64,000 nucleotides of DNA from Microbacterium yannicii (GCF_024055635.1 NZ_JAMXMB010000010.1:1-64000); one strand, 5' to 3'; counted from the stretch's first letter, positions 1 to 9,255 are shown. A program made the numbers and translations. Notes: a model not told the origin generated them from the letters alone.

Positions 1-31
1 CCGAGACGGGGACGCCCGCGGCGACACGGGA

Positions 32-301
32 CTATTGCGCGTCGAGGTCCGTCTCGAGCAGGGCGACCAGCGTGTCGAGCGCCTCATCGGCGCCGTCGCC
101 ATCCGCCTTCAACGTCACGACGGTGCCCTGCGAGGCGCCCAGCCCCATCAACGACAGGATGCTGCCCGCATTGAGGTCGGCGCCCCCTTCGACGGCGATA
201 GTGACCGGGACCGACTGGGCCTGCACGGCCTGCACGAACAGCTTCGCGGGACGGGCGTGCAGCCCGGAGCTGCTGGCGATGGTCGCCTGACGTTCTGCCA
301 T
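32..301 (-). CDS. ptsH: PTS phosphocarrier protein HPr
   Basis: This is the small cytosolic phosphocarrier of the sugar phosphotransferase system. It accepts phosphate from enzyme I and passes it to EIIA domains such as that of the neighbouring FruA. The 89-residue length is normal for HPr. The phospho-accepting histidine is His15 in GLHARPA, and Ser47 lies in the conserved NAGSILSLMGLG helix where HPr kinase sites occur in Firmicutes. An AGGAG ribosome site precedes the ATG. It is the last gene of the fruR-fruK-fruA-ptsH series, 63 bp after fruA. Enzyme I is not in the window. The 31 bases before its stop hold nothing recognisable. Confidence 0.96.
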   Translation of the reverse strand: MAERQATIASSSGLHARPAKLFVQAVQAQSVPVTIAVEGGADLNAGSILSLMGLGASQGTVVTLKADGDGADEALDTLVALLETDLDAQ

Positions 302-364
302 GGTTCTCTCCTGTCTGCGTCGAACCGCGACGGTCGACTGCTCCGATTCTGTCGGACGACGGCG

Positions 365-2425
365 TCAGGCCGCCACGGGTACGGCCGACTCCAGCGCTTC
401 CGCCTGCTCGAGCTCTTTGCGGCCCACCCACTTCTTCAGCGCGATGACGGCGAACGCAGAGACGATCGTGCCGGCCGCGATCGCCACCAGGAAGCCCCAC
501 ACGGGGTTGATGGCGAAGAACACGAAGATGCCGCCGTGGGGTGCGAGCGATTGCACCGCGAACGCCATGCTGAGGGCGCCGGTCACGGCACCGCCGACAA
601 GAGACGCCGGGATGACGCGCAGCGGATCCGCGGCAGCGAACGGGATCGCGCCCTCGCTGATGAATGCCGCGCCCAACAGCCACGCCGCCTTGCCGTTCTC
701 CCGTTCGACGGGCGGGAAGAGGTCGCGCGCGAGGACCGTGGATGCCAGAGCCATCGCGAGCGGCGGCACCATCCCCGCGGCCATCACCGCGGCCATGATC
801 AGGTAGGGCGTGGTGTTCTCCGGAGAGGCGGTGGCCAACCCCGCCACAGCGAAGGCGTAGGCGACCTTGTTCACCGGCCCGCCCAGGTCGAAGCACATCA
901 TCAGGCCCAGGACGATGCCGACGACGACGATGCCCGATGTGCCCGCCAGCTCGTTGAGCCAATCGGTCAGCCACACCATCAGTGTCGCGATCGGACGACC
1001 GAGGAACAGCACCATGAGCCCGGACGCGACGATGGAGGCCAGCAGCGGGATGATCGCGACGGGCATGAGCCCGCGCAGCCAGCGCGGAACGCGCCACGTG
1101 CCGATCCACCACGCGGTGACGCCCGCGAGCAGGCCGCCCACGATGCCGCCGATGAAGCCGGCGTTCATCGTCACCGCGATCGCTCCGGCGACGAAGCCCG
1201 GCGCGATGCCCGGGCGATCCGCGATCGCGAAGGAGATGTACCCCGCGAGAGCCGAGACCAGGAAGCCCATCGACGCCGCACCGATCGCGAAGGCGACAGA
1301 GCCCAGATAGATCCCGAGGCCGCCTTCGGGCAGGTCCCACAGCGAGTTCGTGACGATCACCGTCGTCGCATTGTCCGGCGCCGAGTAGTCGTCCCCGAAG
1401 AACAGGAAGCCGAGGGCGATCAGCAGCCCGCCACCGGCCACGAACGGGATCATGTAGCTCACCCCGGTGAGAAGGATCCGCTGGATGCGGGCACCCCACG
1501 AGAGCTTCTCACCCGCGACGCTCGTCGCGGCGGCCGCCTCACCGCCGACGCGGGTTGCGTTCGGGTTGTTCGCCGCGGCGACGGCCTCGGCGATGAGCTG
1601 ATCGGGCTGTTCGATCCCCCGCTTGACGCCGGAGCGGACGACGGGTTTGCCGCCGAATCGCTGCGGCTCGCGGACGTCGACATCGGTGGCGAAGATGACG
1701 GCGTCGGCGCTCTGGATGACCTCCGCCGGCAGTGCCTGGTAGCCGCTCGAGCCCTGCGGCTCGACGACCAGGTCGACGCCGGCCTTCTTGCCGGCTGCCG
1801 TCAGTGCGTCCGCGGCCATGAAGGTGTGGGCGATCCCCGTCGCGCAGGCTGTGACGGCGACGATGCGAGCGGGCCTGCCGTCGACGGCGAGGCCGGTGGT
1901 CTCGGCGGGCGCCACAGGCGTCGTCGCCGCCGCCCCCGCACCTTCCGCCGGCGCCGCCGCGGCAGCGGCATCCCGCTCACCGATCGCCGTCTGCACGATC
2001 GCGACGACCTCGTCGTCGGTCGTGGCCGCGCGCAGTCCCGCGGTGAAGTCGGCCTGCATGAGGCTGCGGGCGAGCTTCGACAGCACGGCGAGGTGCGCCT
2101 CGGCGGCGTCGGCGGGCGCGGCGATGAGGAACACCAGGTCGGCCGCGCCGTCGGGCGCGCCGAAGTCGACCCCCGGACTGAGGCGGGCGAAGGCGAGCGA
2201 CGGGGTGGTGACGGCCGCGCTCTTGGCGTGCGGGATGGCGATGCCGCCGGGAAGCCCGGTCTCGTCCTTCTCTTCGCGGGCCCACGCGTCGTCGAAGAGC
2301 GCCTGGGCGTCCGTCGCCCGGCCCTCGGCGACCACGCGTGCGGCGAGGGAGCGGATGACGTCGGATTTCGCCGCGCCGAGCGGCACGTCGAGGCTGACCA
2401 GGCCTGGGGTGATGGTGTCGGACAC
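365..2425 (-). CDS. fruA: PTS fructose transporter subunit IIABC
   Basis: This membrane permease imports fructose and phosphorylates it to fructose-1-phosphate. Three domains are visible in 686 residues. The EIIA domain is at about 1-150 with the phospho-histidine His66 in GIAIPHAKS. The EIIB domain is at about 185-285 with the phospho-cysteine Cys194 in VTACATGIAHT. The EIIC membrane domain, with many hydrophobic helices, runs from about 310 to the end. An Ala/Pro-rich linker of about 35 residues joins IIA to IIB. The start is a GTG preceded closely by AGGAGGT. The next upstream gene, fruK, makes the kinase for its product, which supports the sugar assignment. Confidence 0.95.
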   Translation of the reverse strand: MSDTITPGLVSLDVPLGAAKSDVIRSLAARVVAEGRATDAQALFDDAWAREEKDETGLPGGIAIPHAKSAAVTTPSLAFARLSPGVDFGAPDGAADLVFLIAAPADAAEAHLAVLSKLARSLMQADFTAGLRAATTDDEVVAIVQTAIGERDAAAAAAPAEGAGAAATTPVAPAETTGLAVDGRPARIVAVTACATGIAHTFMAADALTAAGKKAGVDLVVEPQGSSGYQALPAEVIQSADAVIFATDVDVREPQRFGGKPVVRSGVKRGIEQPDQLIAEAVAAANNPNATRVGGEAAAATSVAGEKLSWGARIQRILLTGVSYMIPFVAGGGLLIALGFLFFGDDYSAPDNATTVIVTNSLWDLPEGGLGIYLGSVAFAIGAASMGFLVSALAGYISFAIADRPGIAPGFVAGAIAVTMNAGFIGGIVGGLLAGVTAWWIGTWRVPRWLRGLMPVAIIPLLASIVASGLMVLFLGRPIATLMVWLTDWLNELAGTSGIVVVGIVLGLMMCFDLGGPVNKVAYAFAVAGLATASPENTTPYLIMAAVMAAGMVPPLAMALASTVLARDLFPPVERENGKAAWLLGAAFISEGAIPFAAADPLRVIPASLVGGAVTGALSMAFAVQSLAPHGGIFVFFAINPVWGFLVAIAAGTIVSAFAVIALKKWVGRKELEQAEALESAVPVAA

Positions 2426-2454
2426 GGTGACCTCCTGCGGTCGTGGGGTGGGTT

Positions 2455-3396
2455 CTAGGCGAGCCGGGCGACGAGCACGTCGTCCGACGGAAGATCTGCG
2501 GGGGTCGGCGCTTGCGTACCGGGGAGGGATGCCGCGGCCGCGCCGTAGCGGATGGCGAGGCGCAGCCGCTCCTCGCTGTCGGCTCCCCTCGTCGCGGCGA
2601 GCACGTAGCCGGCGAGGGAGCTGTCGCCCGCCCCGACGGTGCTGCGGACCTGGATCCGTGGCGGCCGCGCCAGCCAGGCGCCATCGGCGGTGACCAGCAG
2701 TGCGCCGCGAGAGCCGAGCGTGATGAGGGCGGCGCCCACGCGGGCCGGCACCAGTGATCGCGCGACCCCGAGGACGGCGGCGGTGTCGGCGCCGTCGAGC
2801 GGCGTGGCGACAAGCTCGCCGAGCTCGTCGTCGTTGGGCTTGATGAGGTCGGGGGCGCCGTCGGCGACCACGGCCGCCAGAGCCGGACCCGACGCGTCGA
2901 CCGCGATGGATGGGGCGGCGGTGCCGTGGGCGGCGCGCACCGCACGGGTGATTCGCACGTAGAAGTCCTCGGTGACACCGGGAGGCAGCGAGCCGGCGAG
3001 GACGAGCCAGGAGGCGCCGGCGGATGCGCTCACGACGGCGTCGACGACCGCGGCTGCCTCGTCAGCCGACAGCTCGGCTCCCGGCAGGTTGAGCTTCGTC
3101 GTGACGCCGGCAGGATCCGTGATCGCGAGGTTCGCGCGGACGTGACCGGCGACGGGCACCGGCTGGGTACGGAGAGCGGCCAGCTGGAGCGCCGCCTCGA
3201 ACGGGTCCCCCGCAGCGAGAGGCAGGACGGCGAGGCAGCCCTCACCCGCGGCGGCGACCGCGCGGGCGACGTTGATGCCCTTGCCGCCGGCATCCTCCCG
3301 CGCCGAATCAGCACTCTGGACATCGCCGACCTGTAGCGGAGCGGGCAGCACAACGGTGCGGTCGAGCGAGGGGTTGGCGGTCAGCGTGACGATCAT
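2455..3396 (-). CDS. fruK: 1-phosphofructokinase (PfkB/ribokinase family)
   Basis: The protein phosphorylates fructose-1-phosphate to fructose-1,6-bisphosphate, feeding PTS-imported fructose into glycolysis. Its 313 residues fit the PfkB family. GGKGINVAR is at 37-45, and the C-terminal signature TVGAGDSSLAGY has the catalytic base Asp258. The ATG overlaps the stop codon of the DeoR-type regulator fruR by four bases, so the two are probably translationally coupled. The stop lies 29 bp before fruA. The residue pattern cannot fully exclude tagatose-6-phosphate kinase, but the operon makes FruK by far the best call. Confidence 0.94.
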   Translation of the reverse strand: MIVTLTANPSLDRTVVLPAPLQVGDVQSADSAREDAGGKGINVARAVAAAGEGCLAVLPLAAGDPFEAALQLAALRTQPVPVAGHVRANLAITDPAGVTTKLNLPGAELSADEAAAVVDAVVSASAGASWLVLAGSLPPGVTEDFYVRITRAVRAAHGTAAPSIAVDASGPALAAVVADGAPDLIKPNDDELGELVATPLDGADTAAVLGVARSLVPARVGAALITLGSRGALLVTADGAWLARPPRIQVRSTVGAGDSSLAGYVLAATRGADSEERLRLAIRYGAAAASLPGTQAPTPADLPSDDVLVARLA

Positions 3397-4172
3397 GCGA
3401 GCCAGACCTCCACGTCGGCATCCGCGAGCGCGTCCGCCAGTTCGGGGTCGGGTGCGGCATCCGTGACGAGCACATCCACATCCGACAGCGACGCGAACCC
3501 CACGAGCAGTTCCGCTCCCAGCTTCTCGGCGTCGGCGACGACCACGACGCGTCGTGCTGATGCGACGATCGCGCGCTTCACGGCCGCCTCGTCGGGGTCT
3601 GGCGTGCTGAGACCGAAGGACGCCGACACACCATTGGTGCCGACGAAGGCGACATCCGGCCGCATCCCCCCGATCGCCTGCACGGTATCGGCGCCCACGG
3701 CGGCGGCCGTGAGCCCACGCACTCGCCCGCCCACGAAGGAGAGTGAGGCGCCGGGGACGCCGGCGAGGGCGTTGCCGAGAGTGAGCGAGTGGGTGACGAC
3801 CTCGATGGGAGCGTCAGCGAGGCGCGGAACGAGCGCCGAAGCGACCGCCGCGGTGGTCGTGCCGGCGTCGAGGAACACCGAGCCGGTGAAGTCGCGGCCG
3901 AGCGCGTCCAGCGCCCGCCGGCCGATCGCCTCCTTGGCTGTGCCGTGGTGGTCGCGTCGCTCGGCCAGTGAAGGCTCTCGCGTGCTCCCGCGCTCGGGTC
4001 CCACGGCTCCGCCGTGCACCCGGCGCAGTGCGCCCGCGGACTCGAGGTGGTCGAGGTCGCGGCGGATGGTCTCGGTGGTGACCTCGAAGCGGTCCGCGAG
4101 GTCGACGACGCTCACGCGGCCCTGCGCGGCCAGCAGGCGCTCGATCTGCTCGTGGCGCTCCGTTGCGTACAT
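3393..4172 (-). CDS. fruR: DeoR-family transcriptional regulator of the fructose operon
   Basis: The protein has an N-terminal DeoR winged helix-turn-helix (about residues 5-55, with VVDLADRFEVTTETIRRDL) and a C-terminal sugar-phosphate-sensing DeoRC domain. DeoR proteins of this kind usually repress fructose PTS operons and respond to a fructose phosphate; that is family knowledge, not visible here. The ATG at 4172 was chosen over an in-frame ATG 13 codons upstream. GGAGGG lies eight bases before it, and the longer version would read into the AT-rich control region. Its stop overlaps the fruK start (ATGA). It is probably autoregulatory because it is the first gene of the operon. Confidence 0.92.
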   Translation of the reverse strand: MYATERHEQIERLLAAQGRVSVVDLADRFEVTTETIRRDLDHLESAGALRRVHGGAVGPERGSTREPSLAERRDHHGTAKEAIGRRALDALGRDFTGSVFLDAGTTTAAVASALVPRLADAPIEVVTHSLTLGNALAGVPGASLSFVGGRVRGLTAAAVGADTVQAIGGMRPDVAFVGTNGVSASFGLSTPDPDEAAVKRAIVASARRVVVVADAEKLGAELLVGFASLSDVDVLVTDAAPDPELADALADADVEVWLA

Positions 4173-4235
4173 CTGCACAACCCTCCGTTGGATTCCCACA
4201 CAATACAACACATATCAACATAAACACAACCATGG
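4173..4235. promoter_or_regulatory. AT-rich divergent control region of fruR operon and phosphotransferase gene
   Basis: This short stretch is conspicuously AT-rich for the window. On the minus strand it reads as repeated TGTT/TTG motifs (TGTTTATGTTGATATGTG then TTGTATTGTG). Direct TGTT-type repeats upstream of a deoR-type gene are a plausible FruR operator and promoter, but the exact site is inferred. Confidence 0.5.
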
Positions 4236-4248
4236 TGCAAACACTCGG

Positions 4249-4290
4249 CGAGTATCTTCGGGCGGTGACCGAGTATCTTCGTACGGTGCC
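4249..4290 (+). promoter_or_regulatory. Tandemly duplicated leaderless promoter and GTG start
   Basis: Two adjacent 21-bp units (4249-4269 and 4270-4290) match at 18 of 21 positions. Each carries CGAGTATCTTCG followed by CGGTG. In each unit a TATCTT box sits six bases before an in-frame GTG (4265 and 4286). This is the spacing of leaderless actinobacterial transcripts, so both promoter and start codon appear to be duplicated. Confidence 0.55.
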
Positions 4291-5212
4291 CGACAAGCCC
4301 GCCGCCGAGATCGCGATCGACAGCGGCCTGGTCCGCGCGCTGCTGGTGGCCCAAGCCCTCGATGACATCCCCGATGCGGCGGACCTCCCACTCGTGAAGA
4401 TCGCCGAGGGCTGGGACAGCGAAGTGTGGCGCCTGGGGCACGCCCATGCCGTGCGCCTGCCCCGCCGTGCGCTGGCCGCGCCGCTCGTCCGGCACGAGCA
4501 GGCCGTGCTGCCAGGCGTGGCCGAGCAACTCGCGCCGACCGGAGTGCGTGTCCCGTTGCCCGTCGTCGACGGCGTCCCCGCTGCGGGCTATCCATGGCCG
4601 TGGTCGGTCGTGCCGTGGATGGAAGGCGAACGCGCCATGGATGAGTCACGCGCCGCACGCGGATCATGGGCGCCGACGCTCGCCCGCGCGCTCGACGCGC
4701 TCCACGTCGACGCGCCTGAGGAGTATCCGATGAACCCGTTCCGCGGTGTCCCACTGGCGGGGCGTTCCGAGGCGATCGCGGAACGATTCGACGCCCTCCG
4801 CGCGGCAGGCACGCTGGACGCGGAAGCCGCCACCGCATTCGAGGACGTCTGGCGCCGGGGCCTCGAGGCCGCCCCGTGGGACCGGCCACCGGTCTGGATC
4901 CACGGCGACCTGCACCCCGGAAACCTCGTCTCGCACGAGGGTCGACTGGTGGGCATCATCGACTTCGGCGACGTGACCGCCGGCGATCCGGCGTACGACC
5001 TCGCGGTCGCGTGGCTCGCGTTCGACGGCGCCGGCCGGTCCCGATTCATCGCCGCGGCCGGCTCGCACTACGACGCCGCCGTCTGGATCCGCGCCCATGC
5101 GTGGGCCGCCGCGGTGGCTGCCATGCTCCTCGCCCACAGCGACGACAACCCGGACTACTTCGCGCTGGGACGGGATGCCGCGACCGAGGTGCTGGCAGAC
5201 GCCGCAGGCTGA
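4286..5212 (+). CDS. Aminoglycoside phosphotransferase-family kinase
   Basis: This is a soluble small-molecule kinase of the APH/choline-kinase fold, about 308 residues long. HGDLHPGN (His206, Asp208, Asn213) is the catalytic loop with Asp208 as the base. IIDFGDV has the metal-binding Asp226. The helix-C glutamate is probably Glu71 in RHEQAVL. The substrate cannot be told from sequence; drug resistance is only one possibility and many such genes phosphorylate metabolites. The GTG at 4286 is the more downstream of two duplicated leaderless starts, the other being 4265. Longer in-frame starts at 4163 and 4232 would run through the fruR control region and are unlikely. Confidence 0.85.
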   Translation: MPDKPAAEIAIDSGLVRALLVAQALDDIPDAADLPLVKIAEGWDSEVWRLGHAHAVRLPRRALAAPLVRHEQAVLPGVAEQLAPTGVRVPLPVVDGVPAAGYPWPWSVVPWMEGERAMDESRAARGSWAPTLARALDALHVDAPEEYPMNPFRGVPLAGRSEAIAERFDALRAAGTLDAEAATAFEDVWRRGLEAAPWDRPPVWIHGDLHPGNLVSHEGRLVGIIDFGDVTAGDPAYDLAVAWLAFDGAGRSRFIAAAGSHYDAAVWIRAHAWAAAVAAMLLAHSDDNPDYFALGRDAATEVLADAAG

Positions 5213-5310
5213 GGCATCCGCCCGGATCACTGCCTGACGGCCACTCCGCGCAACCGGGACGGCGGCCGGTGCGGGGCATCCAGCGGCCGAGCGGACAAAG
5301 CCTTCAGAGA

Positions 5311-5346
5311 AACGAAAAACCCCCGCTCAGCGGGGGTTTTCTCGTT
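5311..5346. terminator. Bidirectional rho-independent terminator
   Basis: A stem AAAACCCCCG / CGGGGGTTTT with loop CTCAG is flanked by AACGA and TCGTT. It has a T-run in both directions. It can end the phosphotransferase transcript on the plus strand and the tRNA-Gln transcript on the minus strand. Confidence 0.85.
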
Positions 5347-5420
5347 GGCTGGGGTACCTGGACTCGAACCAAGAACAACGGTACCAGAAACCGCCGTGTT
5401 GCCAATTACACCATACCCCA
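5346..5420 (-). tRNA. tRNA-Gln (anticodon CTG)
   Basis: On the minus strand the sequence folds as a standard cloverleaf. The acceptor TGGGGTA pairs with TACCCCA. The anticodon loop TTCTGGT carries CTG. GGTTCGAGTCC is the T-arm. A G discriminator and encoded CCA occupy the 3' end. It lies 69 bp upstream of the stop of gltX, which is on the same strand. Confidence 0.96.
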
Positions 5421-5489
5421 AGGCTGTCAGCCGAAGCCGTGCCGAGGAATGAGTCTACGCGACGCCGGCGCGTGCTCCAAACCGAGGCG

Positions 5490-7019
5490 TCAGCCGCGCG
5501 CGTCGGCCAAGGCGCGCAACCTGCGGATCGACTCGGGCTTGCCGAGCAGCTCCATCGACTCGAACAGCGGCGGCGAGATGCGGCGTCCGCTCAGCGCGAG
5601 GCGCAGCGGGCCGTACGCGACGCGCGGCTTCAGACCGAGGCCGCCGTCCTCGATCGGCGAGATGAGGGCGACGGCGAGGGCGTCCTGCACGGCTGCGGCG
5701 GTGAAGTCGCTGTCGGGCACCCGCTCGAGTGCGCCGACCGACGCGACGAGCACCTCGTTCGCGTTCACCGGCAGGGATGCGAAAGCGTCCTCCTGGTAGC
5801 TCCCGACATCGGTGAACAGGAAGCCCAGCAGCGCGGGCGCTTCGCCCAGCAGCTGCATCCGCTCCTGAACGAGCGGAGCGGCCGCCGCGAGCATCGCCGC
5901 CTGCGTCGGGGTGGGGTTCGCGTCGATCAGGCCGGCGGCGGAGAGGTAGGGGACCAGGCGCTCGGCGAAGTCCGCGGGCTCCAGCATCCGGATGTGGTCG
6001 CCGTTGATCGACTCCGCCTTCTTCTGGTCGAACCGGGCCGGGTTCGGGTTGACATCGACGATGTCGAACGCGGCGATGAGCTCCTCGAGCGAGAAGACGT
6101 CGCGGTCCGGTGCGATCGACCAGCCGAGCAGGGCGAGATAGTTGAGCAGCCCCTCGTGGATGAAGCCCTTCTCACGCTGCAGGAACAGGTCAGCTTTCGG
6201 ATCGCGCTTCGAGAGCTTCTTGTTCCCCTCCTCGCCCAGCACGAGAGGCATGTGCGCGAAGCGCGGGATGAACGTCGTGATGCCGGCATCCACGAGTGCC
6301 CCGTACAGCGCGAGCTGGCGCGCCGTCGACGGCATGAGATCTTCGCCACGGATGACGTGCGTGATGCCCATCAGCGCATCGTCGACGGGGTTCACGAAGG
6401 GGTACAGCGGCACTCCCCCGGCCCGCACCAGCACGAAGTCTGGGAACGATCCGGCCGGGAACGTCACTTCGCCGCGGATGAGGTCGACATAGGTGAGGTC
6501 CTCATCGGGGACGCGCAGACGCCAGGCCGGCTCACGCCCCTCTGCGCGGAACGCGGCCTTCTGCTCGTCGGTGAGGCCGCGGTCGTGATTGTCGTAGCCG
6601 AGCTGCTTCGCGCGGCCGTTGGCCTCGTTGCGCGCGTCGATCTCTTCGGCCGTCGAGTAGCTCTCGTACACGGCCCCCGCGGCGATGAGGCGGTCGAGCA
6701 CCTCGCGGTAGATGTCGTGGCGCTCGGACTGCCGGTACGGCGCGTGAGGCCCGCCCACCTCGACGCCCTCGTCCCAGTCGATCTTCAACCACCGCAGCGC
6801 GTCCAGGAGCTGCAGGTAGCTCTCCTCGCTGTCGCGGGCGGAGTCGGTGTCTTCGATCCGGAACACCAGCTTGCCGCCGTTGTGACGCGCGTAGGCCCAG
6901 TTGAACAGGACGGTGCGGATCAGACCGACGTGCGGCAGTCCGGTGGGCGACGGGCAGAAGCGGACGCGGACGTCGGCGCCGGTGGCGGTCGTGGTGCGGG
7001 GATCAGGCGAAGAAGGCAT
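5490..7019 (-). CDS. gltX: Glutamyl-tRNA synthetase
   Basis: This class I aminoacyl-tRNA synthetase charges tRNA-Glu. In most actinobacteria it also mischarges tRNA-Gln for amidation by GatCAB. The length of 509 residues is normal. The HIGH-type motif is [11 protein letters not shown] (about 22-32) and the KMSKS-type motif is KKLSKR (about 267-272). The RIEDTD segment (54-59) is characteristic. There is no clear Shine-Dalgarno site; a TAAACT box eight bases before the ATG suggests a leaderless transcript. The gene starts 11 bp after the stop of the LysR gene on the same strand. Confidence 0.97.
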   Translation of the reverse strand: MPSSPDPRTTTATGADVRVRFCPSPTGLPHVGLIRTVLFNWAYARHNGGKLVFRIEDTDSARDSEESYLQLLDALRWLKIDWDEGVEVGGPHAPYRQSERHDIYREVLDRLIAAGAVYESYSTAEEIDARNEANGRAKQLGYDNHDRGLTDEQKAAFRAEGREPAWRLRVPDEDLTYVDLIRGEVTFPAGSFPDFVLVRAGGVPLYPFVNPVDDALMGITHVIRGEDLMPSTARQLALYGALVDAGITTFIPRFAHMPLVLGEEGNKKLSKRDPKADLFLQREKGFIHEGLLNYLALLGWSIAPDRDVFSLEELIAAFDIVDVNPNPARFDQKKAESINGDHIRMLEPADFAERLVPYLSAAGLIDANPTPTQAAMLAAAAPLVQERMQLLGEAPALLGFLFTDVGSYQEDAFASLPVNANEVLVASVGALERVPDSDFTAAAVQDALAVALISPIEDGGLGLKPRVAYGPLRLALSGRRISPPLFESMELLGKPESIRRLRALADARG

Positions 7020-7030
7020 CGGGTGAGAGT

Positions 7031-8035
7031 TTAGTCAGCAGCAGCCGCGCCCGTCGGTGCCGCGGGACGAGCGGATGCCGCGGAAGCGTGCTCGTCGGCG
7101 CCGCGCTCGATGAGACGCCCCAGGGCGTCGAGCGTCGCGCGTACCGCGGGCACGCGATCGGCACCTCGAGCCGTCACGGTGTGGATGCGCCGCTGCTCGC
7201 CGGCCGGCAGAGGCACGATCGCGACACCGGGAAGGAGCGGGAACGACTCGACAGCCATCCTGGGCAGCGTCGCCACGCCGATGCCCTGGGCGACCAGGCC
7301 CTCGACGGCAACGAAGTTGTCCGTCTCGAACGCGATGCGCGGCGAGAAGCCGGCGCGATCGCACAGCTCGAGCAGGTGACCGCGGCAGCGAGGACATCCC
7401 GCGATCCAGTCTTCGTCGGCGAGCATGCCGACGTCGAGGGCGGCCGGGCCCGCCGCAGGATGGCCGGTGGGCAGGACGGCGAGCAGCTCGTCCGCGCCGA
7501 CGGTGTGCACCGAGAGCCCGCGCGCGCTGGAACCGTGCGGGTCGTCCCGATCGCCCGGGTAGCTGAACGTGAGGGCGATGTCGGTGCGATCCTCGCGCAC
7601 CGCCTCGACGGCTTCCGGCGGCTCGGCCTCGACGTACGTGAGAGAGATCCCCGGATGCCGCTGCGCGAGGTCCGCCAGCAGGCGCGGCACGATCGTGGGC
7701 GACGCGGACGGGAAGGCGACCAGCCGCACGCGTGCGGCGCGGAGGCCGCGCAGCTCGGCGAGCTCGCCGGCCGCTGCATCCAGCGCCGTGGTCACTGCCG
7801 GTGCGTGCCGCGCGAGGATCCGTCCCGCATCGGTGAGCCGGACGCTGCGTCCGACCCGCTCGACGATGGCGATCCCGAGGCGCTGCTCGAGACGCTTGAG
7901 CTGCTGGCTGACGGCCGGCTGGCTGTAGCCCAGCGTGAGGGCCGCGCCGGTGATCGACCCGGCGTCGGCGACGGCCTTCACGACCCGCAGCTCGCGGGCG
8001 TCGAAGCCGGGATCGTCCTCGAAGACGTCGGTCAT
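7031..8035 (-). CDS. LysR-family transcriptional regulator
   Basis: An N-terminal LysR helix-turn-helix contains [20 protein letters not shown] and is followed by a LysR substrate-binding domain, about 334 residues in total. It is divergent from the class V aminotransferase-fold gene at 8117, the classic arrangement for a LysR regulator and its target. The ATG at 8035 was preferred to longer in-frame starts because TATGAT lies exactly six bases before it, as in other leaderless genes of the window. A palindrome with T-N11-A geometry overlaps that box. The effector is unknown. Confidence 0.87.
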   Translation of the reverse strand: MTDVFEDDPGFDARELRVVKAVADAGSITGAALTLGYSQPAVSQQLKRLEQRLGIAIVERVGRSVRLTDAGRILARHAPAVTTALDAAAGELAELRGLRAARVRLVAFPSASPTIVPRLLADLAQRHPGISLTYVEAEPPEAVEAVREDRTDIALTFSYPGDRDDPHGSSARGLSVHTVGADELLAVLPTGHPAAGPAALDVGMLADEDWIAGCPRCRGHLLELCDRAGFSPRIAFETDNFVAVEGLVAQGIGVATLPRMAVESFPLLPGVAIVPLPAGEQRRIHTVTARGADRVPAVRATLDALGRLIERGADEHASAASARPAAPTGAAAAD

Positions 8036-8041
8036 GACCAA

Positions 8042-8060
8042 ATCATAATCTCGAGTTATG
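8042..8060. promoter_or_regulatory. LysR operator overlapping its own -10 box
   Basis: CATAA-N7-TTATG at 8044-8060 is an inverted repeat containing the T-N11-A pattern typical of LysR sites. The minus-strand TATGAT box (8042-8047), six bases before the LysR ATG, overlaps it. This arrangement fits autorepression and activation of the divergent gene. Confidence 0.55.
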
Positions 8061-8116
8061 TTTCTCATGGAACACCGGCCGTAGACGCAGGGAATCGTCG
8101 CCGTCACGCTGGTGGC

Positions 8117-9181
8117 ATGCCCACGATCGCCCACTCGGCCGCGCTCGACGCCGCACGACGCGAGTTCGCCGGCCGCGACTACCTCGCCGCCTGCACGGTC
8201 GGCCTGCCCAGCCGGGCGACCCGCCGCGCCGTGATCGCCGACCTCGATGCCGCCGGAGCCGGTCGCCCGGACCTCGCCGCCTACTGCGCCGCCGTCGAGC
8301 GTTCGCGAGGACTGTTCGCGTCACTGGTCGCCGTCGGCGCGGACCGCGTGGCGATCGGCTCGCAGACCTCCGTCGCTGCCGGGATGGTGGCATCGGCTCT
8401 CCCCCACGGCGCCGAGGTGCTCGTCCCCGACGGCGAGTTCTCGTCGATGGTGCTGCCCTTCGTGCACTCCGGCCGCGATCTCGTCGTGCGGACGGCTCCC
8501 CTTCACGACCTCGCCGCGCACGTGCGGCCCAGCACGGCGCTCGTCGCGTTCTCGGTGGTCCAGTCGGCCACGGGTGAGGTGGCGGATGCCGCGGCCATCG
8601 TCGCGGCCGCTGCCGCGCACGACGCCCTCACGCTGTGCGACGCGACCCAGGCCGTCGGATGGCTGCCGGTCGAGGCATCCGCTTTCGATGCCGTGGTGTG
8701 TCATGCCTACAAATGGCTCTGCGCGCCGCGAGGGGTGTCGTTCCTGACCGTCTCGGACCGGCTCGCCGCACGGATGACCCCCGTCAACGCCGGATGGTAC
8801 GCGGGCGAGGATCCGTGGGCGTCCTGCTACGGCGGCGAGGTGGACCTCGCCCCCGACGCGCGGCGGTTCGACGTGTCGCCCGCGTGGCAGGCGTTCGTCG
8901 GGGCGGCGCCCGCGCTGGCGCTGTTCGCCGCGCTCGATCCGGGGGAACTCCATGCGCACGCGACGGGCCTCGCCGCCGCGTTCCGCGCCGGGCTCGGCAT
9001 CGCCGAGCCGGAGCGCGCGTCGGCGATCGTCGCCTGGGACGACCCGGAGGGGTGCGACCTCGGCCGGCTGATGTCTGCGGGCATCACTGCGTCCGGACGG
9101 TCAGGGCGCGCCCGCGTCGCGTTCCACGTCTTCAACGACGAGGACGACGTCGACCTGGCTCTCGCCGCGCTCGGTCACTGA
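8117..9181 (+). CDS. Aminotransferase class V-fold PLP enzyme
   Basis: This is a pyridoxal-phosphate enzyme of the cysteine-desulfurase/kynureninase superfamily, 354 residues long and probably cytosolic. The Schiff-base lysine is probably Lys199 in CHAYKWLCAPRG. Asp175 in TLCDATQAVG should contact the pyridine nitrogen. The C-terminal GRARVAFHVFN is typical of SufS-like and related enzymes. No suf or isc genes are adjacent, so a role in Fe-S assembly is not indicated. It is transcribed divergently from a LysR regulator, its probable controller. The exact reaction is unknown. Confidence 0.82.
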   Translation: MPTIAHSAALDAARREFAGRDYLAACTVGLPSRATRRAVIADLDAAGAGRPDLAAYCAAVERSRGLFASLVAVGADRVAIGSQTSVAAGMVASALPHGAEVLVPDGEFSSMVLPFVHSGRDLVVRTAPLHDLAAHVRPSTALVAFSVVQSATGEVADAAAIVAAAAAHDALTLCDATQAVGWLPVEASAFDAVVCHAYKWLCAPRGVSFLTVSDRLAARMTPVNAGWYAGEDPWASCYGGEVDLAPDARRFDVSPAWQAFVGAAPALALFAALDPGELHAHATGLAAAFRAGLGIAEPERASAIVAWDDPEGCDLGRLMSAGITASGRSGRARVAFHVFNDEDDVDLALAALGH

Positions 9182-9255
9182 CACCGCCCGCGGCCACGGG
9201 GCCGACGAGGCGAGGAACGACGAAGCAGAGGCTCCGCCCGACCTGCGCCGCCCCG

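Noticed and set aside
35-2458. An 807-codon open frame on the plus strand opposite the fructose operon
   Set aside because: It lies entirely antisense to fruA and ptsH, which carry clear active-site motifs. Its translation is Arg/Asp/Gly-rich without any domain, as expected from an antisense frame in GC-rich DNA.
4163-4285. Earlier ATG starts for the phosphotransferase gene
   Set aside because: They would place the AT-rich control region inside the protein and overlap the divergent fruR start. TATCTT-N6-GTG at 4265 or 4286 is better supported.
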